DNA of 64,000 bases, taken from contig OZ024722.1 in the NCBI GenBank assembly GCA_964016875.1, positions 64,811,443 to 64,875,442 of the forward strand, read 5' to 3'. The notes under the pieces are model-generated. The model did no database searches, was not told where the DNA came from, and was given only the letters and a program-made list of their open reading frames with translations. The translations under genes and the position numbers were made by a program. The DNA is from Fallopia convolvulus. Lineage: Eukaryota > Streptophyta > Magnoliopsida > Caryophyllales > Polygonaceae. Each line of letters begins with the position of its first letter. The first letter of the stretch is position 1. Below are positions 32,350-43,509 of this stretch, one piece after another.

Positions 32350-32845
32350 AGGGTTCCTCTTTACGGAAGACGCCCTAAAGCATCATTGCCGATGAGAACT
32401 AGAAGTTCTTGGTGATTCAAAATAGTATCCAGGGAAAGGCTGTGGCCCAGCCTAGCGATTTTATCGGCCACAGCATTGCAATTCCGGTTAACATGGTTAA
32501 TTCGAACTGCATCAAACCACGCGAGTGAGATTGAAATATCAGAGATTACCATGTCTGAGTCCCAAGGGCATTGTCCTTTTTTACGAACAACATTTATAAT
32601 TGTAAGGTTATCTCCTTCGATTTCAAGGTTCTTAATTCCTTTATTAATAGCATATTGTATCCCCTCTCTAAGTGCAAGTGCTTCTATTTTATTTACTGAC
32701 ACTTCATTGTATTTCGATGTTGTCATGCCAACTACCTCATCATTGGGACCTCGAATTACAATTTCTGTTGAGACTTCTCCATTTTGCAGTTTTGATCCGT
32801 CAAAGTTAAGTTTATAAAAATTGTTAGGTGGTTTTCTCCATATTT
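32350..32845 (-). pseudogene. LINE RNase H domain, catalytic residues preserved
   Basis: The minus-strand frame reads WRKPPNNFYKLNFDGS, then VIRGPNDEVVGM, NKIEALALREGIQYAI, NLEIEGDNLTIINVV and HVNRNCNAVADKIARLGH, and ends at 32361. This is an uninterrupted plant LINE-type RNase H (RVT_3) with D in FDGS, E in IEALAL, D in EGDN and D in AVAD. Nothing of the reverse transcriptase precedes it, so it is a 5'-truncated element. Open frames of this size are not by themselves evidence of a host function. A T-run at 32322-32333 (A-run on the coding strand) marks the 3' end. Confidence 0.8.
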
Positions 32846-34125
32846 TTTCATTTTGCTTGTGTCTTCTAATACATGGGTATTTTTTATTTGGTTCTTCTTC
32901 GTTTCATTGTTTGATTACTTCCCAACTATGCAGTTGTGTTTTAATATATTGTGCTAAGTCTACTCACGCTTTTTTTTTCATTCTTTTTGGAAGTCCGATT
33001 TGGTTCGATTTTGATTGTGTAGAATAATAATTGTGTGACTTGAGTTGTGTCAAAGGTGAAAGATTTAAGAAAAGAATTTTGACACATCCAAAAGACTTTT
33101 ATATATATAATGCAAATTAAAATAAAATGCAATTAATAAGTGAGCTGTTGTAGGTTGATTAAGGTTTATTGTACACTTTTTTCAAGTGCATACTTTTTTT
33201 ATGACAAAGGGCAAAAAATATTACTATTCTTTAGTGGAAAATAAAGTGTAGAGTGATTGATATCTCCAATTCTCCATTTATAAATTTGTAATATGTGTAG
33301 AGTTTCATAAGATAACTTTTTTTTATATGTAGGTTATAGGATAGGTTTCATAGTATCTAATCTAATCGTGAAAAATGTTAAATGATGATAGGGGAATATT
33401 TAACTTTAATGTGAGTCATATTAGGCCATATTCATGCTAATCTTTTCACATGATTAGGGTATTATTTTTGTGTTTTTTATATTTTATGGATAATTATTCT
33501 CTTTCGATAATATTTTGTTACTTTTTAATATATAAAATTACCAATATAGATTAATATGGGCGTATAGGGCCAAAATATGAAGGTGCGTATATCATAGACT
33601 CTCATACCTCACCTACTACTATTGATTGTTATGTTTTTCTTTTTCATGTTACATTTTATTCTCACTTAGGGGCTATGGCTTCATAAAGTTTGGATTTCAT
33701 TCCCACTTCTTAATTTTTCTAGTCTTGTGGTTCGAATATGATAGAATCAAAGATAAAAATAAAATAAAAAAGAAGGTGAGGTTAAGAAGGTTCAATTTAG
33801 AGTTTGTGGTTCGAATAGTTTCAAGATAAAATTGGAGTAGAAAAGGTGAAGCGAGGAAGGAGTGGAGGCAATGATCGAACAAGATTGCAAGTTTGTCCAC
33901 AAAATAAAGCGAGTATGAAGAAAAAGGATTTGCAAGTCCTTAGAAATTTCTTTCCAAAAATCTCATTTTTAACTCAACAATTTACTAAATACTCAATTAA
34001 GGTATGGGGTCTTAATCTCGTATCAATTTAACTTGATACCTCATCTTAATCCATGCATTAATTTATAGCTAATATTTCCCTAGTTTAGATGTGATTATCA
34101 TTTTCAACTAAAGTTTTTTTATAAG
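32846..34125. other. Intergenic DNA, nothing recognised
   Basis: No gene or bounded repeat could be recognised in this AT-rich stretch. Confidence 0.45.
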
Positions 34126-34129
34126 CTAT

Positions 34130-34325
34130 TAAGGATAGTCCCATCACGTAAAAAGATTGGTGCGAGAAAAGTAAGAGAAGTCTTTTATCGATTTATAGAT
34201 ATTTCATTTGATATGGTTTTGTAATTTTCACTAGGAAAATAAAAGCCATATCAAATGAGATATCTAATAGAAGAAGAAAAAAATTGCCCCCATCCTTTTA
34301 CGTGACTAGCTAGCAATTTTTTATG
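34130..34325. repeat. Imperfect long hairpin, MITE-like
   Basis: The left half has 'CCCATCACGTAAAAAGATTGG' less its last base, then 'TTTCATTTGATATGG'. The right half has 'CCATATCAAATGAGATATC' and 'CCATCCTTTTACGTGAC'. The halves are inverted copies around a centre near 34228. The boundaries and target duplication are unclear. Confidence 0.55.
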
Positions 34326-34749
34326 TGATGATAATTTGATAAAAGTCACTCCTAAATAAAAGTATTTGATTAGATTTAATTTTGCAGGATTTTTTAAGAT
34401 TTGTTTATAAAATTTATTATTATTTTTAAAATTAGTTTCAAGTCAAGTATATTTAGTATTTGTTCTTAGGATAAATTATAGAAAAAATGATATAAATAAA
34501 GAAAACAATACTCTTGTCATTTGAAGAAATTAGTATGATTTTTATTAATTGAAATATATATCATACATGGTGTGATTATGGTTCCGTTCGTTAATCTCCT
34601 AGCTTTTTGTACCTACCCCTAACAAGCTAGTGGAAAAGTTGTCTCCTTGGGAGTAAGAAGTTGTTGAATTTGAAGATTTTCAATTCCATTTAGCGGGAAG
34701 AGGCTCCAAAATACAACTGTCGAACGAAGCCTATAGTAGTTTTATGGGC

Positions 34750-35065
34750 TTAATTGCATGGGCTTTTTGTGGCTCTACCCATCAATTATTATGACGGAAG
34801 GTCATAGACTGGGAAACGAAGTTACTACAACGCTTTGTCTGGATTTTAAGAACATTGAGATTAAAGTTGATAATCTCTGCCTTGTAATGTCATCAATGAC
34901 ATTTGAGTTGTCTATAAGAGGTCGGGTGATAATATCGAATATCATGATTTTCATCATGCATTTCAAACTTAGGCAAATGAATCACATCTTCCGGGAAATC
35001 AATAAGGTAGCTAGTTGATCACATTTCACAGACGGCCATTTAATTTCTTATCGCTACCCAAGTTA
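34750..35065 (+). pseudogene. Strongly decayed LINE RNase H remnant
   Basis: The plus strand reads 'LCLDFKNIEIKVDNLCLVM' and later 'LRQMNHIFREINKVAS', which match the central 'LEIEGDNL..V' and C-terminal 'I.HV.RE.N.VAD' parts of plant LINE RNase H. The central Asp is present and the last Asp is not. Low-level similarity only. Confidence 0.5.
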
Positions 35066-35696
35066 GACAGTTCTTTAAATTCTAGAAAACCGCACCTACT
35101 TAAATATCATAAGACGATCGATCCCTCGCTTAAACGATCCCTCTAATTACTTTCATCCTCAAAAAATGGCTTGTTAATCAAAATGCAAGAAAAAAAAAAG
35201 ACTACAAAAATCCAAAACCAAAAGGCTCAACTTATGGCTAGGGTGCAACAAATCTTGTAATTTAAGCTTCATCTTTTGTCTTATTGGTTTAGATTTGCAT
35301 TTCTGTCATAATTATTAGCATAAATAAAATATACTTTATGTCCATTAAAAATGTAAATTTAAACTCATATCAAAAAGAAAAAAAAAATACAAAATACAAC
35401 AAGGATGTACACTTATTTGAGGTAGATGCCAACAAGGCAAAATATTGGCATGCTTGCCAACTCAGCGTTAGCTGTTGGCGTGGCCGACATTCTCATTACG
35501 ACGTCGTTTACCCCTCTTTCCACATTTCTCCCTCTTTATCCGCTATACTACCAATTTACCCTCAAACGACGACAAATTGAAGCTAGCTAGCTCAGAACTT
35601 CGAGATCGAGTTATGGCGAATTAGGGCTTTTGCAGAGAGAGAAACAATGGCGGTGTGGATTGAAGCATTCATTCTCGCTGGAAATCGATCAGTGTT

Positions 35697-35963
35697 GCAT
35701 TCAAAGGGATTGTTGTGATCGTGTAAGAATTTCCCCTCTTTCGTCTCCGTAACCAAACCCTAATTTGATCATTTGTATCGCCTTCGTAAATTTGCGATTC
35801 CATTAAAATTCTCTCTTGTTGTTGAGCGATTACATTCAAAGGGATTGGTGTGATCGTGTAAGAATTTCGCCTCTTTCGTCTCCGTAACCAAACCCTAATT
35901 TGATCATTCGTTTCGCCTTCGTAAATTTGCGATTGCATTGAAATTCTCCCTTGTTGTGCGCTT
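35697..35963 (+). repeat. Tandem duplication (about 134 bp) inside the NDUFA1 pseudogene
   Basis: Copies at about 35697-35830 and 35831-35963 share 'CATTCAAAGGGATTG', 'GTGATCGTGTAAGAATTTC', 'CTCTTTCGTCTCCGTAACCA' and 'CGCCTTCGTAAATTTGCGAT'. It separates the pseudogene's first and second exon-like parts. Confidence 0.92.
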
Positions 35964-36544
35964 GTGCAGCGAGGACTTTTACAATGGGATGTGAGACGTC
36001 GCCATGGAAACGAAGAACACAAAGCTTACGGAAAATTTCGCTTCTTTGGCCGGTAATTTCTGTGTCCTTGGCAATATTTCATTTCCTCTTTCTTTTGTTT
36101 CGGATCTTCTTAGAGTTAGGCAAGTATCTATGTAATCATGTTGTAATTTAGTTTGTATCTGCGTAGATCATGACCATTCTTCCTTCTAGATAGTGCACTG
36201 AAAGTCTCAAATTACTCAAACCAGTTAGAGTGAAATGGTGGATGTGTGTTTCTGGTGTTAACATGGTTGGAGTTTGATCTTTTCAATGTTATAAAATTTG
36301 CCCTTTTCTATCCATTTTGACATTTTTTAAATCATCATACAATGTGCTTATATAACATTCTTATTTTGATGATTGATTTGCCAAATTACATTTGCATAAT
36401 TGTATCCACCAATTTCCCCTCACTTGACTCTTATATGATTGTTGATTCAATGTTGCTCCTGCTGTTCTTGTAATGGAAAAGGACTCCCTTTCTCTCTGTG
36501 CCTTTCTTTATAGATTGATAAACACTTGTTCTAAATGATATGAT

Positions 36545-37197
36545 AGTTTCTTTTTTTTCGAAGAAGTTACGTTATGTTATATTAGAAGGGAAATGAATAT
36601 ACAACCAAAATTGAGCTCAAACTGAGAGGCTCATTGTTTCACACAACCAGGGACAAAGGATATTGAAAACAAGTGAAGTTAGGTCCCAATGATACTTTTC
36701 CAGGAGCTTAGTTCATTGCTGTTCTTGACCCAATTCGCAAAGGTGCGCTGTTTCATCGATTGGATAATGAGGTTGCTGCACTCCTCAGCAGTGATGCGAC
36801 TCTGCTGGTATATAGTGGTGTTCCTTGCCTGCCAGGTGAAGTAAACAAAAGTGGAGATTGCACTGCAGCGGAGTTGATAGAGGAGTGACTTTTTATTCCG
36901 ACCAGCTTGTAGCCAAGTGAGCCAAGAATCAAGGTCGTTGAAGACAGAACTGATCCGAAGCCATTCAAGGACAGCTTTGAGTGTTGAATTGGTAAAAGAA
37001 CAGCGGGTCCAGAGGTGCTCTTCAGTTTCAGCTGAGGTGTTGCAAAGTTTACAAGTGTCATCGTCCACAACCCCCCAAAGTTTGAGCTTCGAAAGAGTGG
37101 GGAGGCGTTTCAAAATGGCCATCCACGCAATGAAGCTGCATCGTGGGGCATGATAGTTTCGATAGCAAGGTGAAACCTTGTATCTTGATGACAACAT
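36545..37197 (-). pseudogene. LINE reverse transcriptase zinc-binding (zf-RVT) fragment
   Basis: The minus strand has a 172-residue open frame containing CSFIAWMAILKRLPTLSKL, WGVVDDDTCKLCNTSAETEEHLWTRC-type spacing (C..C then H..C) and WQARNTTIYQQ. This is the zinc-binding domain found after the reverse transcriptase in plant L1-type LINEs. The frame stops at 36679, and a T-run at 36551-36558 marks the poly(A) side. It is 5'-truncated and sits inside the NDUFA1 pseudogene intron, in the opposite orientation. Confidence 0.85.
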
Positions 37198-37697
37198 GAC
37201 GAGGAACGCATCTTCTCAGGATAAACCATTAAACCATTGTCACCAAGGAATAAAGCTTTCTGATGGAAAGGAGCAATCTTTAGAAGAAGACATTAAAAGT
37301 GTAAATTGTGCAATAACCTTTCAGAAGCTTTGTTGAACACACAAATTGCTTGTGCTTGGGATTTTTTTGTTTACTTCTGAATTAGAGTGTGGGTTTAATG
37401 GTTTATTCTTACAGGGAACAAAAATGATAACCATAAAGTTTAGATAATGTGATGTTACCTTTCACTCACTGGATTTTCACTACTCATTAAGCATGTATAT
37501 TTGATGGAACTTTGCAGGAAGTTCCTAGATAGAGGCAAATAAAGGGTCTGAAATTTCTTCATGGATTGTAACCATGTTCATAATGTCATTGTGCAGGATA
37601 AATAGGTGTTATACTTATATGGATGTAATTTGCTAAACTCAAGCCTTTTGACACAAATGCTTTTGAAGAGGTACCTCATCTGAAACTAAACCTTCTC

Positions 37698-37812
37698 AGG
37701 GCCTGTTTGGATAACCTCCCATAATGCATTATAATATAAAATTTTGCATTATATTCTGCATTATAATGCAAAAAATTGTATTATAATGCATAATGAATGG
37801 TAATCCAAACAG
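37698..37812. mobile_element. MITE with GCCTGTTTGGATAACC inverted ends
   Basis: The left end GGGCCTGTTTGGATAACCTC pairs with the right end GGTAATCCAAACAGGC, and the interior repeats TGCATTATAATGC-type words, so the whole element folds on itself. No clear target duplication is visible. It is related to the end-like sequence at 38190-38222. Confidence 0.75.
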
Positions 37813-37929
37813 GCTATTAGTTCTTACTGCTTGTTCATTGGATGATTTCTTTTTGCATGATTAGTAGGTATGTGATCAAACTAGAAGAGCATCATATTTT
37901 CTGAGCAAGGAGGTCATATATAACCTCCT

Positions 37930-38125
37930 ATGCCCCGCGTTTCAGAAACTCACTGTCGTGACACGCAAAAGCGCAGGGCTTTTCTGACATGGTGACGTTT
38001 CCGTTGACTGATTTTGGGAAACCGTTGCGTAGGGAACGTCGTGGGGGAAACCAAGGCCCTCTCCACGAGATGCCAGTGACCACCCGCCTCTCCGCCAGAC
38101 TCTGGCGACCCACGAACACCTCTCC
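37930..38125. other. GC-rich island of unknown origin
   Basis: About 195 bp is visibly GC-rich in an otherwise AT-rich region. The minus strand is open over about 63 codons (e.g. GISWRGPWFPPRR), the frame closing at 37928, but I recognise no family. It lies just before a MITE-like end (38190-38222, 'AAGTAGTCCAAACGGAGCC'), so it may be cargo captured between element ends. No function is proposed. Confidence 0.45.
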
Positions 38126-38546
38126 TGAGTTCTGATCGACGTATTAATCTTGCATTATGATGTCTTATATTGTGTTAAATCTTGCATTTTGATGCATTAT
38201 CAAGTAGTCCAAACGGAGCCTAAGACTAGGGGAGTAAACATATTGTGAATAGTGAATACAACACGAGTTGTCCGGACAGTGAACTCTTGCAATTTTACAT
38301 TACCATAGAATTAGAATGGGGTCTTATCATGGGTCCATTGTGAAATGTGGTAAAGTTGCATTGAGAAAAGGTTTATGAAACAGCAATTGGAAGAATTGCA
38401 GCTGTTTGATTTCATTTTAACTAAAAATAACTTTCTTTCTAAGATTTTTTTTTAAACTCTAGGAAATTCATACAATTTCATAATTTTTTTACGAATTTTT
38501 AAGGCAAATAAAATAAATTTTCATTTAAAAATTCATTATAACATCA

Positions 38547-38790
38547 TAGTGGTTGAGCATCGGTTCAAAATGAACCAATCCGATAAAACCGAACCGAAAA
38601 GCGAAATTTGATTTAAGGTGAACCAAAAAATAATCCGATTGGTTTGGTTTTGTCGGTTTGGGATGGATAGAAGATTATTCTTCAGAAAATTCAAACCGAA
38701 TCGAAATTCGATAAATTCGTAAACTGAATAATATTAATTCCGGTTCGGCTTAAAATTTCGGTTTAAATTGACCCATGCTCTGTCTAAACC
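38547..38790. mobile_element. 'GAACCGAACCG' repeat element, inverted relative of 24735-24965
   Basis: It begins GTGGTTGAGCATCGGTTC and contains AAACCGAACCGAAAAGCG, GGTTTGGGATGGATAGAAG and TTCCGGTTCGGCTTAAAAT, ending near CCATGCTC. The ends are partly complementary (GAGCATCGG/CCCATGCTC). Confidence 0.65.
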
Positions 38791-39389
38791 GGAAAAAATA
38801 TTAATATAGTCCATTTTGATGTGACTATATTCTACCAAAATTTTATCTTTCCTTGGAAGAGGATGATTACATCGTTTTAAAATGAATCCCTGAAATATAT
38901 CAACAAGGACACATACTAGAAAAATCCATATTATTAAGTTGTTTTGATCTTGTCAAAAGCACAATTTTATTAGTTCACTACTAAAATTGCATCAATTTAC
39001 AAATATTTTAAGATCTTTATCTATAAATAGCTTATGAATCTCAAAAAAAACTCAAAAATACACATTTTTTACTCTTGAGCTCACTAGTCACTACTCCAAA
39101 AAGAATATGATTAGTTTTTGAGGAAAAAAAAATACGATTAATTATACCATATAGTATACAATTAAAAAAATAGTTTACAAAATGAAGTACTAGATGAACC
39201 GGGTCCGTTGCTCAAATAAAAAAAGAGATGGACCGGATCAATTTTCCCTTTTTCTAACATCAAAAATAATAAATAAATATAAAACCCATTAAAAAGGAGC
39301 AACAAGTGACAGCCCCCGTCTGAAATCCTCTCGAGAGAGATTGAACTCAAGAGATCGAGATTTACGAATTAGGGTTCGAAAGAGCGAAC

Positions 39390-39717
39390 ATGGCGGTGTG
39401 GCTTGAAGCAGCACTCCCACTCGGAATCATTGCAGGAATGCTCTGCATCATGGGGAACGCTCAGTATTACATCCACAAAGCTTATCATGGCCGAGTATGA
39501 TTTTTCGATTTTCGATCCCCCCCCTTTCTTCTGCCATCGGAAACCCTAGATTCATGTCTGTTTGACTTTGTAAATTGGGGGTAATTTCAGAATTCCATTG
39601 AAAGATTTCAACTTGTTTTTTCAGCCTAAGCACATCGGCAACGACATGTGGGACGTCGCCATGGAAAGAAGGGACAAGAAGATCGCCGAATACTTCGCTT
39701 CCCTTCCCAAAAATTAG
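39390..39717 (+). CDS. NADH dehydrogenase (complex I) subunit NDUFA1 / MWFE
   Basis: Two coding exons, 39390-39494 and 39625-39717, give 65 aa, the same length as the Arabidopsis protein as I recall it. The N-terminal membrane segment is LPLGIIAGMLCIMGNAQYYI (residues about 9-28). The conserved HKAYHGRPKHIGNDMWDVAM and ERRDKK follow and match the MWFE family. This one-helix accessory subunit sits in the membrane arm of mitochondrial complex I and is needed for its assembly. The start is the first ATG after the leader 'GAATTAGGGTTCG'. A donor at 39730 and an acceptor at 41917-41919 suggest a 3' UTR intron of about 2.2 kb. A pseudogene copy lies 3.7 kb upstream in the same orientation. Confidence 0.96.
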
Positions 39718-42075
39718 TTCCTTTGCTCGGTAAATCTTCGCTTTCTTCATCTTTTGCTGAATTGTTCGGTTCCTAATTGCTTGCTACTATTTTTGGTTTG
39801 TGTGCAATCGTGACTAATTCTATCCTCTAGCTGTGTAGCTATAATCTCATTTGAGTGATTTAGGTCAATTTCACCGGATTACCTTTCTTCATCTTTTGCT
39901 GAATTGTTCGATTCCTAATTGCTTGCTACAGTTTTTGATTTGTGTGCAATCGTGACTAATTCTATCCTGTAGCTGTGTAGCTATAATCTCATTTGAGTAA
40001 TCTAGGTCCAATTCAGTGGTCGTAATCCACTACTTCACCTCAAAATTACGTTTGATTCACTAGATTTATCTTATCAATGTCAAGATCAATGGTACCATGA
40101 CCAGGAATCTAGAATCATATCGCCTAAGGATCAGATTGTTAATTTCTATATCTGAAATGAAGTGTTCGATTCCTGATGGCCTGCTACTGTAATTGGTTTG
40201 TGTTGGATAGTGACTTATTCTATCCTCTAGCTGTGCAAGTATAATCTCATTTGAGTTATTTAGGTCAAAATCAATGGTTGTAACCCAATACTTCACCTCA
40301 GAATTACGTTTGATTCACTAGATTTATCTTATCAATGTCAAGATCAGTGTTACCATGACCAATAATCTAGAATCATATCGCCTAAGGATCAGATTGTAAA
40401 TTTCTATATCTGAAATCTAACATTACAAATACATTAGCAATGTGATTCTCCTTTTGTGATGAAGTAAACCTTTCCTTGTATCTTATTTTTGTGGAGTTCT
40501 GTTTTATTGGCTGCCCCTTTTCTACAGACTTAAATCCTTGTTTTTATATTTTGGCATGGCATCGTCATTTCTGATTAGTTTCATTTTACATCAACCATTT
40601 GGTCTAAAATATCTCCTGCTTCGCTTGGTTCCTAATTAGATGTTATTCGCTTGATTCCTAATTAGATGTTATGCATTTATGCTCCTCTCGAATTCCCTCA
40701 CTAAGGCATGTATTCTTGTTGATTCAACACTGTTCATGCTTTTACCCCCTCTCAGTTGTTCTTATTTCGTTGTGTCAAAGTCTTTGAATACTTGGATGCC
40801 AAATTTTAAATTATTTTCCCTCCATGCCTTCTACCCATGAGTTGTATCAAGTTTGATTTACATGTTTCTGCTTGACATTTTGAGTAGAAAAATTCTTTTA
40901 CCAAACCAAAACTTGCGCCTTCAAAGGCCTAAATAAGGGCTTGCCCAACTATGGAAAGTTGGAAACCAATAATTCACAACTGTGCTTGTGTTACTACATG
41001 TGCATATCAGTTGAAGGTACTTTGCACTTTGATATCTCAATGACATACATAATGACCCTTTGCCTCTTCCCATTTTTGGAGTCTAATGTGCAATATGAAG
41101 GCTTACTTCCATTTGTTTACCGCGTTTGCAAGTGAAACCTTTTTCCTTTCGTTGTTAGTAATAATTAGCTTTCTGGGTCATTTTGGACTTTTTTAAGGAG
41201 CTACTCTCCTTTTTGGCTCTTTTAAATATCTTTCATTCCATTTTTGGTGGAGTGGAGTTTACTTGAACCAAAAATTTATAAACTGTCAATGATTCCCTTT
41301 CTCAATTCTCAGTTTTTTGATGACTGCACAGTGCATGGATGACTCTCTCTTCTTTCTTTTGTGGTAGAAGCCAATTTGCTATCATAGTGCTTTGCATGTC
41401 TTAATTATCTAAAGCCATCATTCTGAAAATGCACTCTTTCTAGGGCATGTTTAGTTTTACTGCCTAGGACAAGTTCAGTGAAAAGAGTTTTCTGTTTTTT
41501 TCATTGGTAGCACCCATCTGATTGTGCTATAGAATTCCTATACGTAATCATACACATATTCATGATAGGAATCAAACAAATCCAAAGCTTGTGATTAGGT
41601 TGGCAATTGGCATGCCTTGAAATTTTCTACTTTCTAGTGAATTATGATGTGCAACAAAAAGATGAATAATGGTCACTTGCATTACATGAAGGACATTGGA
41701 TCATAGTTTTGAAGCACTCATCCTAAATGATTGATGGCATTGACAGCAGTATGAAACTCTTTTTTTTTTCCTGGTAACAATGAGATGATAGTGCATATTC
41801 TTGTGTAAAAAAAACATGTAAAGAAAATCTGTGAAATTAACATCCCCTCAAAAGACTTTGACAAGTCATTGCATGTGAACTTTTGTGTTTTTGACACATT
41901 GTTTGATGGATCTATGCAGGAAGCTTCTTCAGGGAGGCATATGAAACAAATAAAGGTGTCTGGTTATCATTTTTCTTCAAGGATTATAAATTTGTTGAGA
42001 TGTATTTCCAGATGAACCGGTTTGTTATTTGTATGGATGTAATTTTGATTCAAATCTTCTTGAAGGAGGCACCAG
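39718..42075 (+). other. 3' UTR of NDUFA1 with long intron
   Basis: The sequence after the stop has a donor (CTCG|GTAAAT, 39730) and a 3' UTR exon from 41920 (TGCAG|GAAGCTTC). The same exon is recognisable in the pseudogene at 37517. Introns after the stop can make a transcript sensitive to nonsense-mediated decay; this is inferred. No other gene was found in the intron. Confidence 0.6.
39745..40412 (+). repeat. Tandem repeats inside the NDUFA1 3' UTR intron
   Basis: Three imperfect direct copies start near 39745, 39887 and 40157. All share 'TTGTTCG.TTCCTAATTGC'-type starts and 'TCTATCCTSTAGCTGTG' and 'ATAATCTCATTTGAGT'. Copies two and three also share a longer second half with 'AATTACGTTTGATTCACTAG' and 'CATATCGCCTAAGGATCAG'. 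Confidence 0.9.
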
Positions 42076-42403
42076 AACTTGGATGTACCTCTTTAGTTCT
42101 TGTTGAGTGAATGATTTTGATTTAAAGACATGATTTGGATATTAAATTCTGGCATAACAATATATGAACTTTTTCCCCAAGACCAGAGATACCCCACTTT
42201 TTATCACAAAATTTTGTTCAAGATTTTTTTAATGTATTTTTAAAGTGAAAAATTCTTAATTTCCTAAATTAATAAAATGAAAATTTCTTAATTTCCTACA
42301 ATACTATAAAATCTAATAAATCGACTAAATATGATTCTCTACTTTCCCAAAATTGAAATTTCTAGGAAATTACTTGTTCTTGTGAATTTTAGATGATTGC
42401 CAC

Positions 42404-42746
42404 TAGGGTTGTCAATCGGGTCGGGTTGGGTCATTTCAGGTTCGGATAAATTCGGATTTTTGGATGATTTCGGTTTGAGTAACTTCGAATTTTCGGATGA
42501 TTTCGGGCCTGGTAACTTCGGATTTTCGAATGATTTCAGGTAGCATCGGGTATCGGGTTGAATCATGCTAGTCCATTCTTGGATATAATCGGTTTCGGAT
42601 TAATCTCAGGGGTTCATGCTTTTTACTAGTTCGGGTCAAACCAGTTTCGGCTATAAATTTCTTTGGCTTTTTCCGGTATCGTGTTGGGTTTGGAGTCGGG
42701 CCGGACGGGTCGGGTCGGTTTTTCGGGTCGACTTTTAACAGCCTTA
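42404..42746. mobile_element. hAT-type element (343 bp), TAGGGYTGTCAA family
   Basis: The left end TAGGGTTGTCAATCGGG and the right end ACTTTTAACAGCCTTA are inverted. The flanks ATTGCCAC (42396-42403 and 42747-42754) are an exact 8-bp target duplication, as expected for hAT. The inside is rich in TTCGGAT, GGGTCGGG and similar words. Non-coding. Confidence 0.9.
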
Positions 42747-43093
42747 ATTGCCACCAGGGTAGTTCTAATACCAATACATAGATGAACATCATCCACACAA
42801 TTGGAACTTCTCTCTCCCACTTTTCTAAAAGATTGACTGTCGGAGTATGGGTTTATATGTTGAAAAGTACTTGTCCTGAACCTTAAAATTCCTATGTCGT
42901 GTGGATTAGGTTTAAGATTAAGGTTGAAATTTTGGGTTTGCATCATTTAAGAAAAAAAAATTAATTTTTTTTGAAAAAACATAAAATTCTTTGTTCAAGA
43001 TTAAGATTGAGATGCCGACATCCTCTTCAAGGCATTTTTTTTGCTAGATTTTGTGTGATTATTGAAGAGGCTAAAAAGGTTCCATAAGAGATA

Positions 43094-43334
43094 CTCCCTC
43101 CGTTAAGCTAAACTTGTCATTCTATCTTTATTTTCTTGTTAAATAAAAGTTGTCATTTGACTTATTTTAACCTATTTTTTCCAATGATATCCCTATTAAT
43201 TAAAGATATTTACTTAAATCTACAAAAATAAGTAAAAGATCTTAAAAAGATTGAGGGTATTTGAGTAAAATCAAATGATTTTCTTAATTTTTAAGACAAA
43301 CAATAAAACGACAAGTTTACCTTAACGGAGGGAG
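43094..43334. mobile_element. Stowaway MITE (241 bp)
   Basis: The ends CTCCCTCCGTTAAGCTAAAC and the complement CTCCCTCCGTTAAGGTAAAC are flanked by TA (43092-43093, 43335-43336). A related internal body without ends is at 51036-51225. Confidence 0.95.
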
Positions 43335-43509
43335 TAATAAAAAAGAATGTCCAATGACATTGTCTTGTGTCTTATTTGATAGTGTGACATTTTGTTTGTC
43401 TAGTTGTGAAATTTGTGACATGTGAGTCAGTGACGCACATGACTTTTTTTTTATCCCATGAAAACTCAATTCATGAGAAAAATAGGAGTAATTTTAAAGT
43501 CATACAGTT

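Larger units (their letters stand above)
35590..37660 (+). pseudogene. Duplicated pseudogene of NDUFA1 (complex I MWFE subunit)
   Basis: This is a decayed DNA-level copy of the gene at 39390-42070. The 5' UTR words (GAGATCGAG, GAATTAGGG) and the start ATGGCGGTGTGG (35647) are shared, giving MAVWIEAF in place of MAVWLEAA, but frameshifts follow and a stop occurs after 23 codons. The second exon is recognisable at about 35985-36045 (ACGTCGCCATGGAAA shared, then AATTTCGCTTC), out of frame. The 3' UTR exon is also present from 37517 (TTTGCAGGAAG, later ATGGATGTAATTT). Because introns are kept, it arose by segmental duplication and not by reverse transcription. Its intron carries an internal tandem duplication and a LINE fragment. 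Confidence 0.9.

Noticed and set aside
35669..36022. 117-codon minus-strand frame with an internal repeat (QSQIYEG.TNDQIRVWLRRRKR)
   Set aside because: The repeat comes from the 134-bp tandem duplication in the NDUFA1 pseudogene intron; the strand is opposite to the parent and no homologue is known to me.
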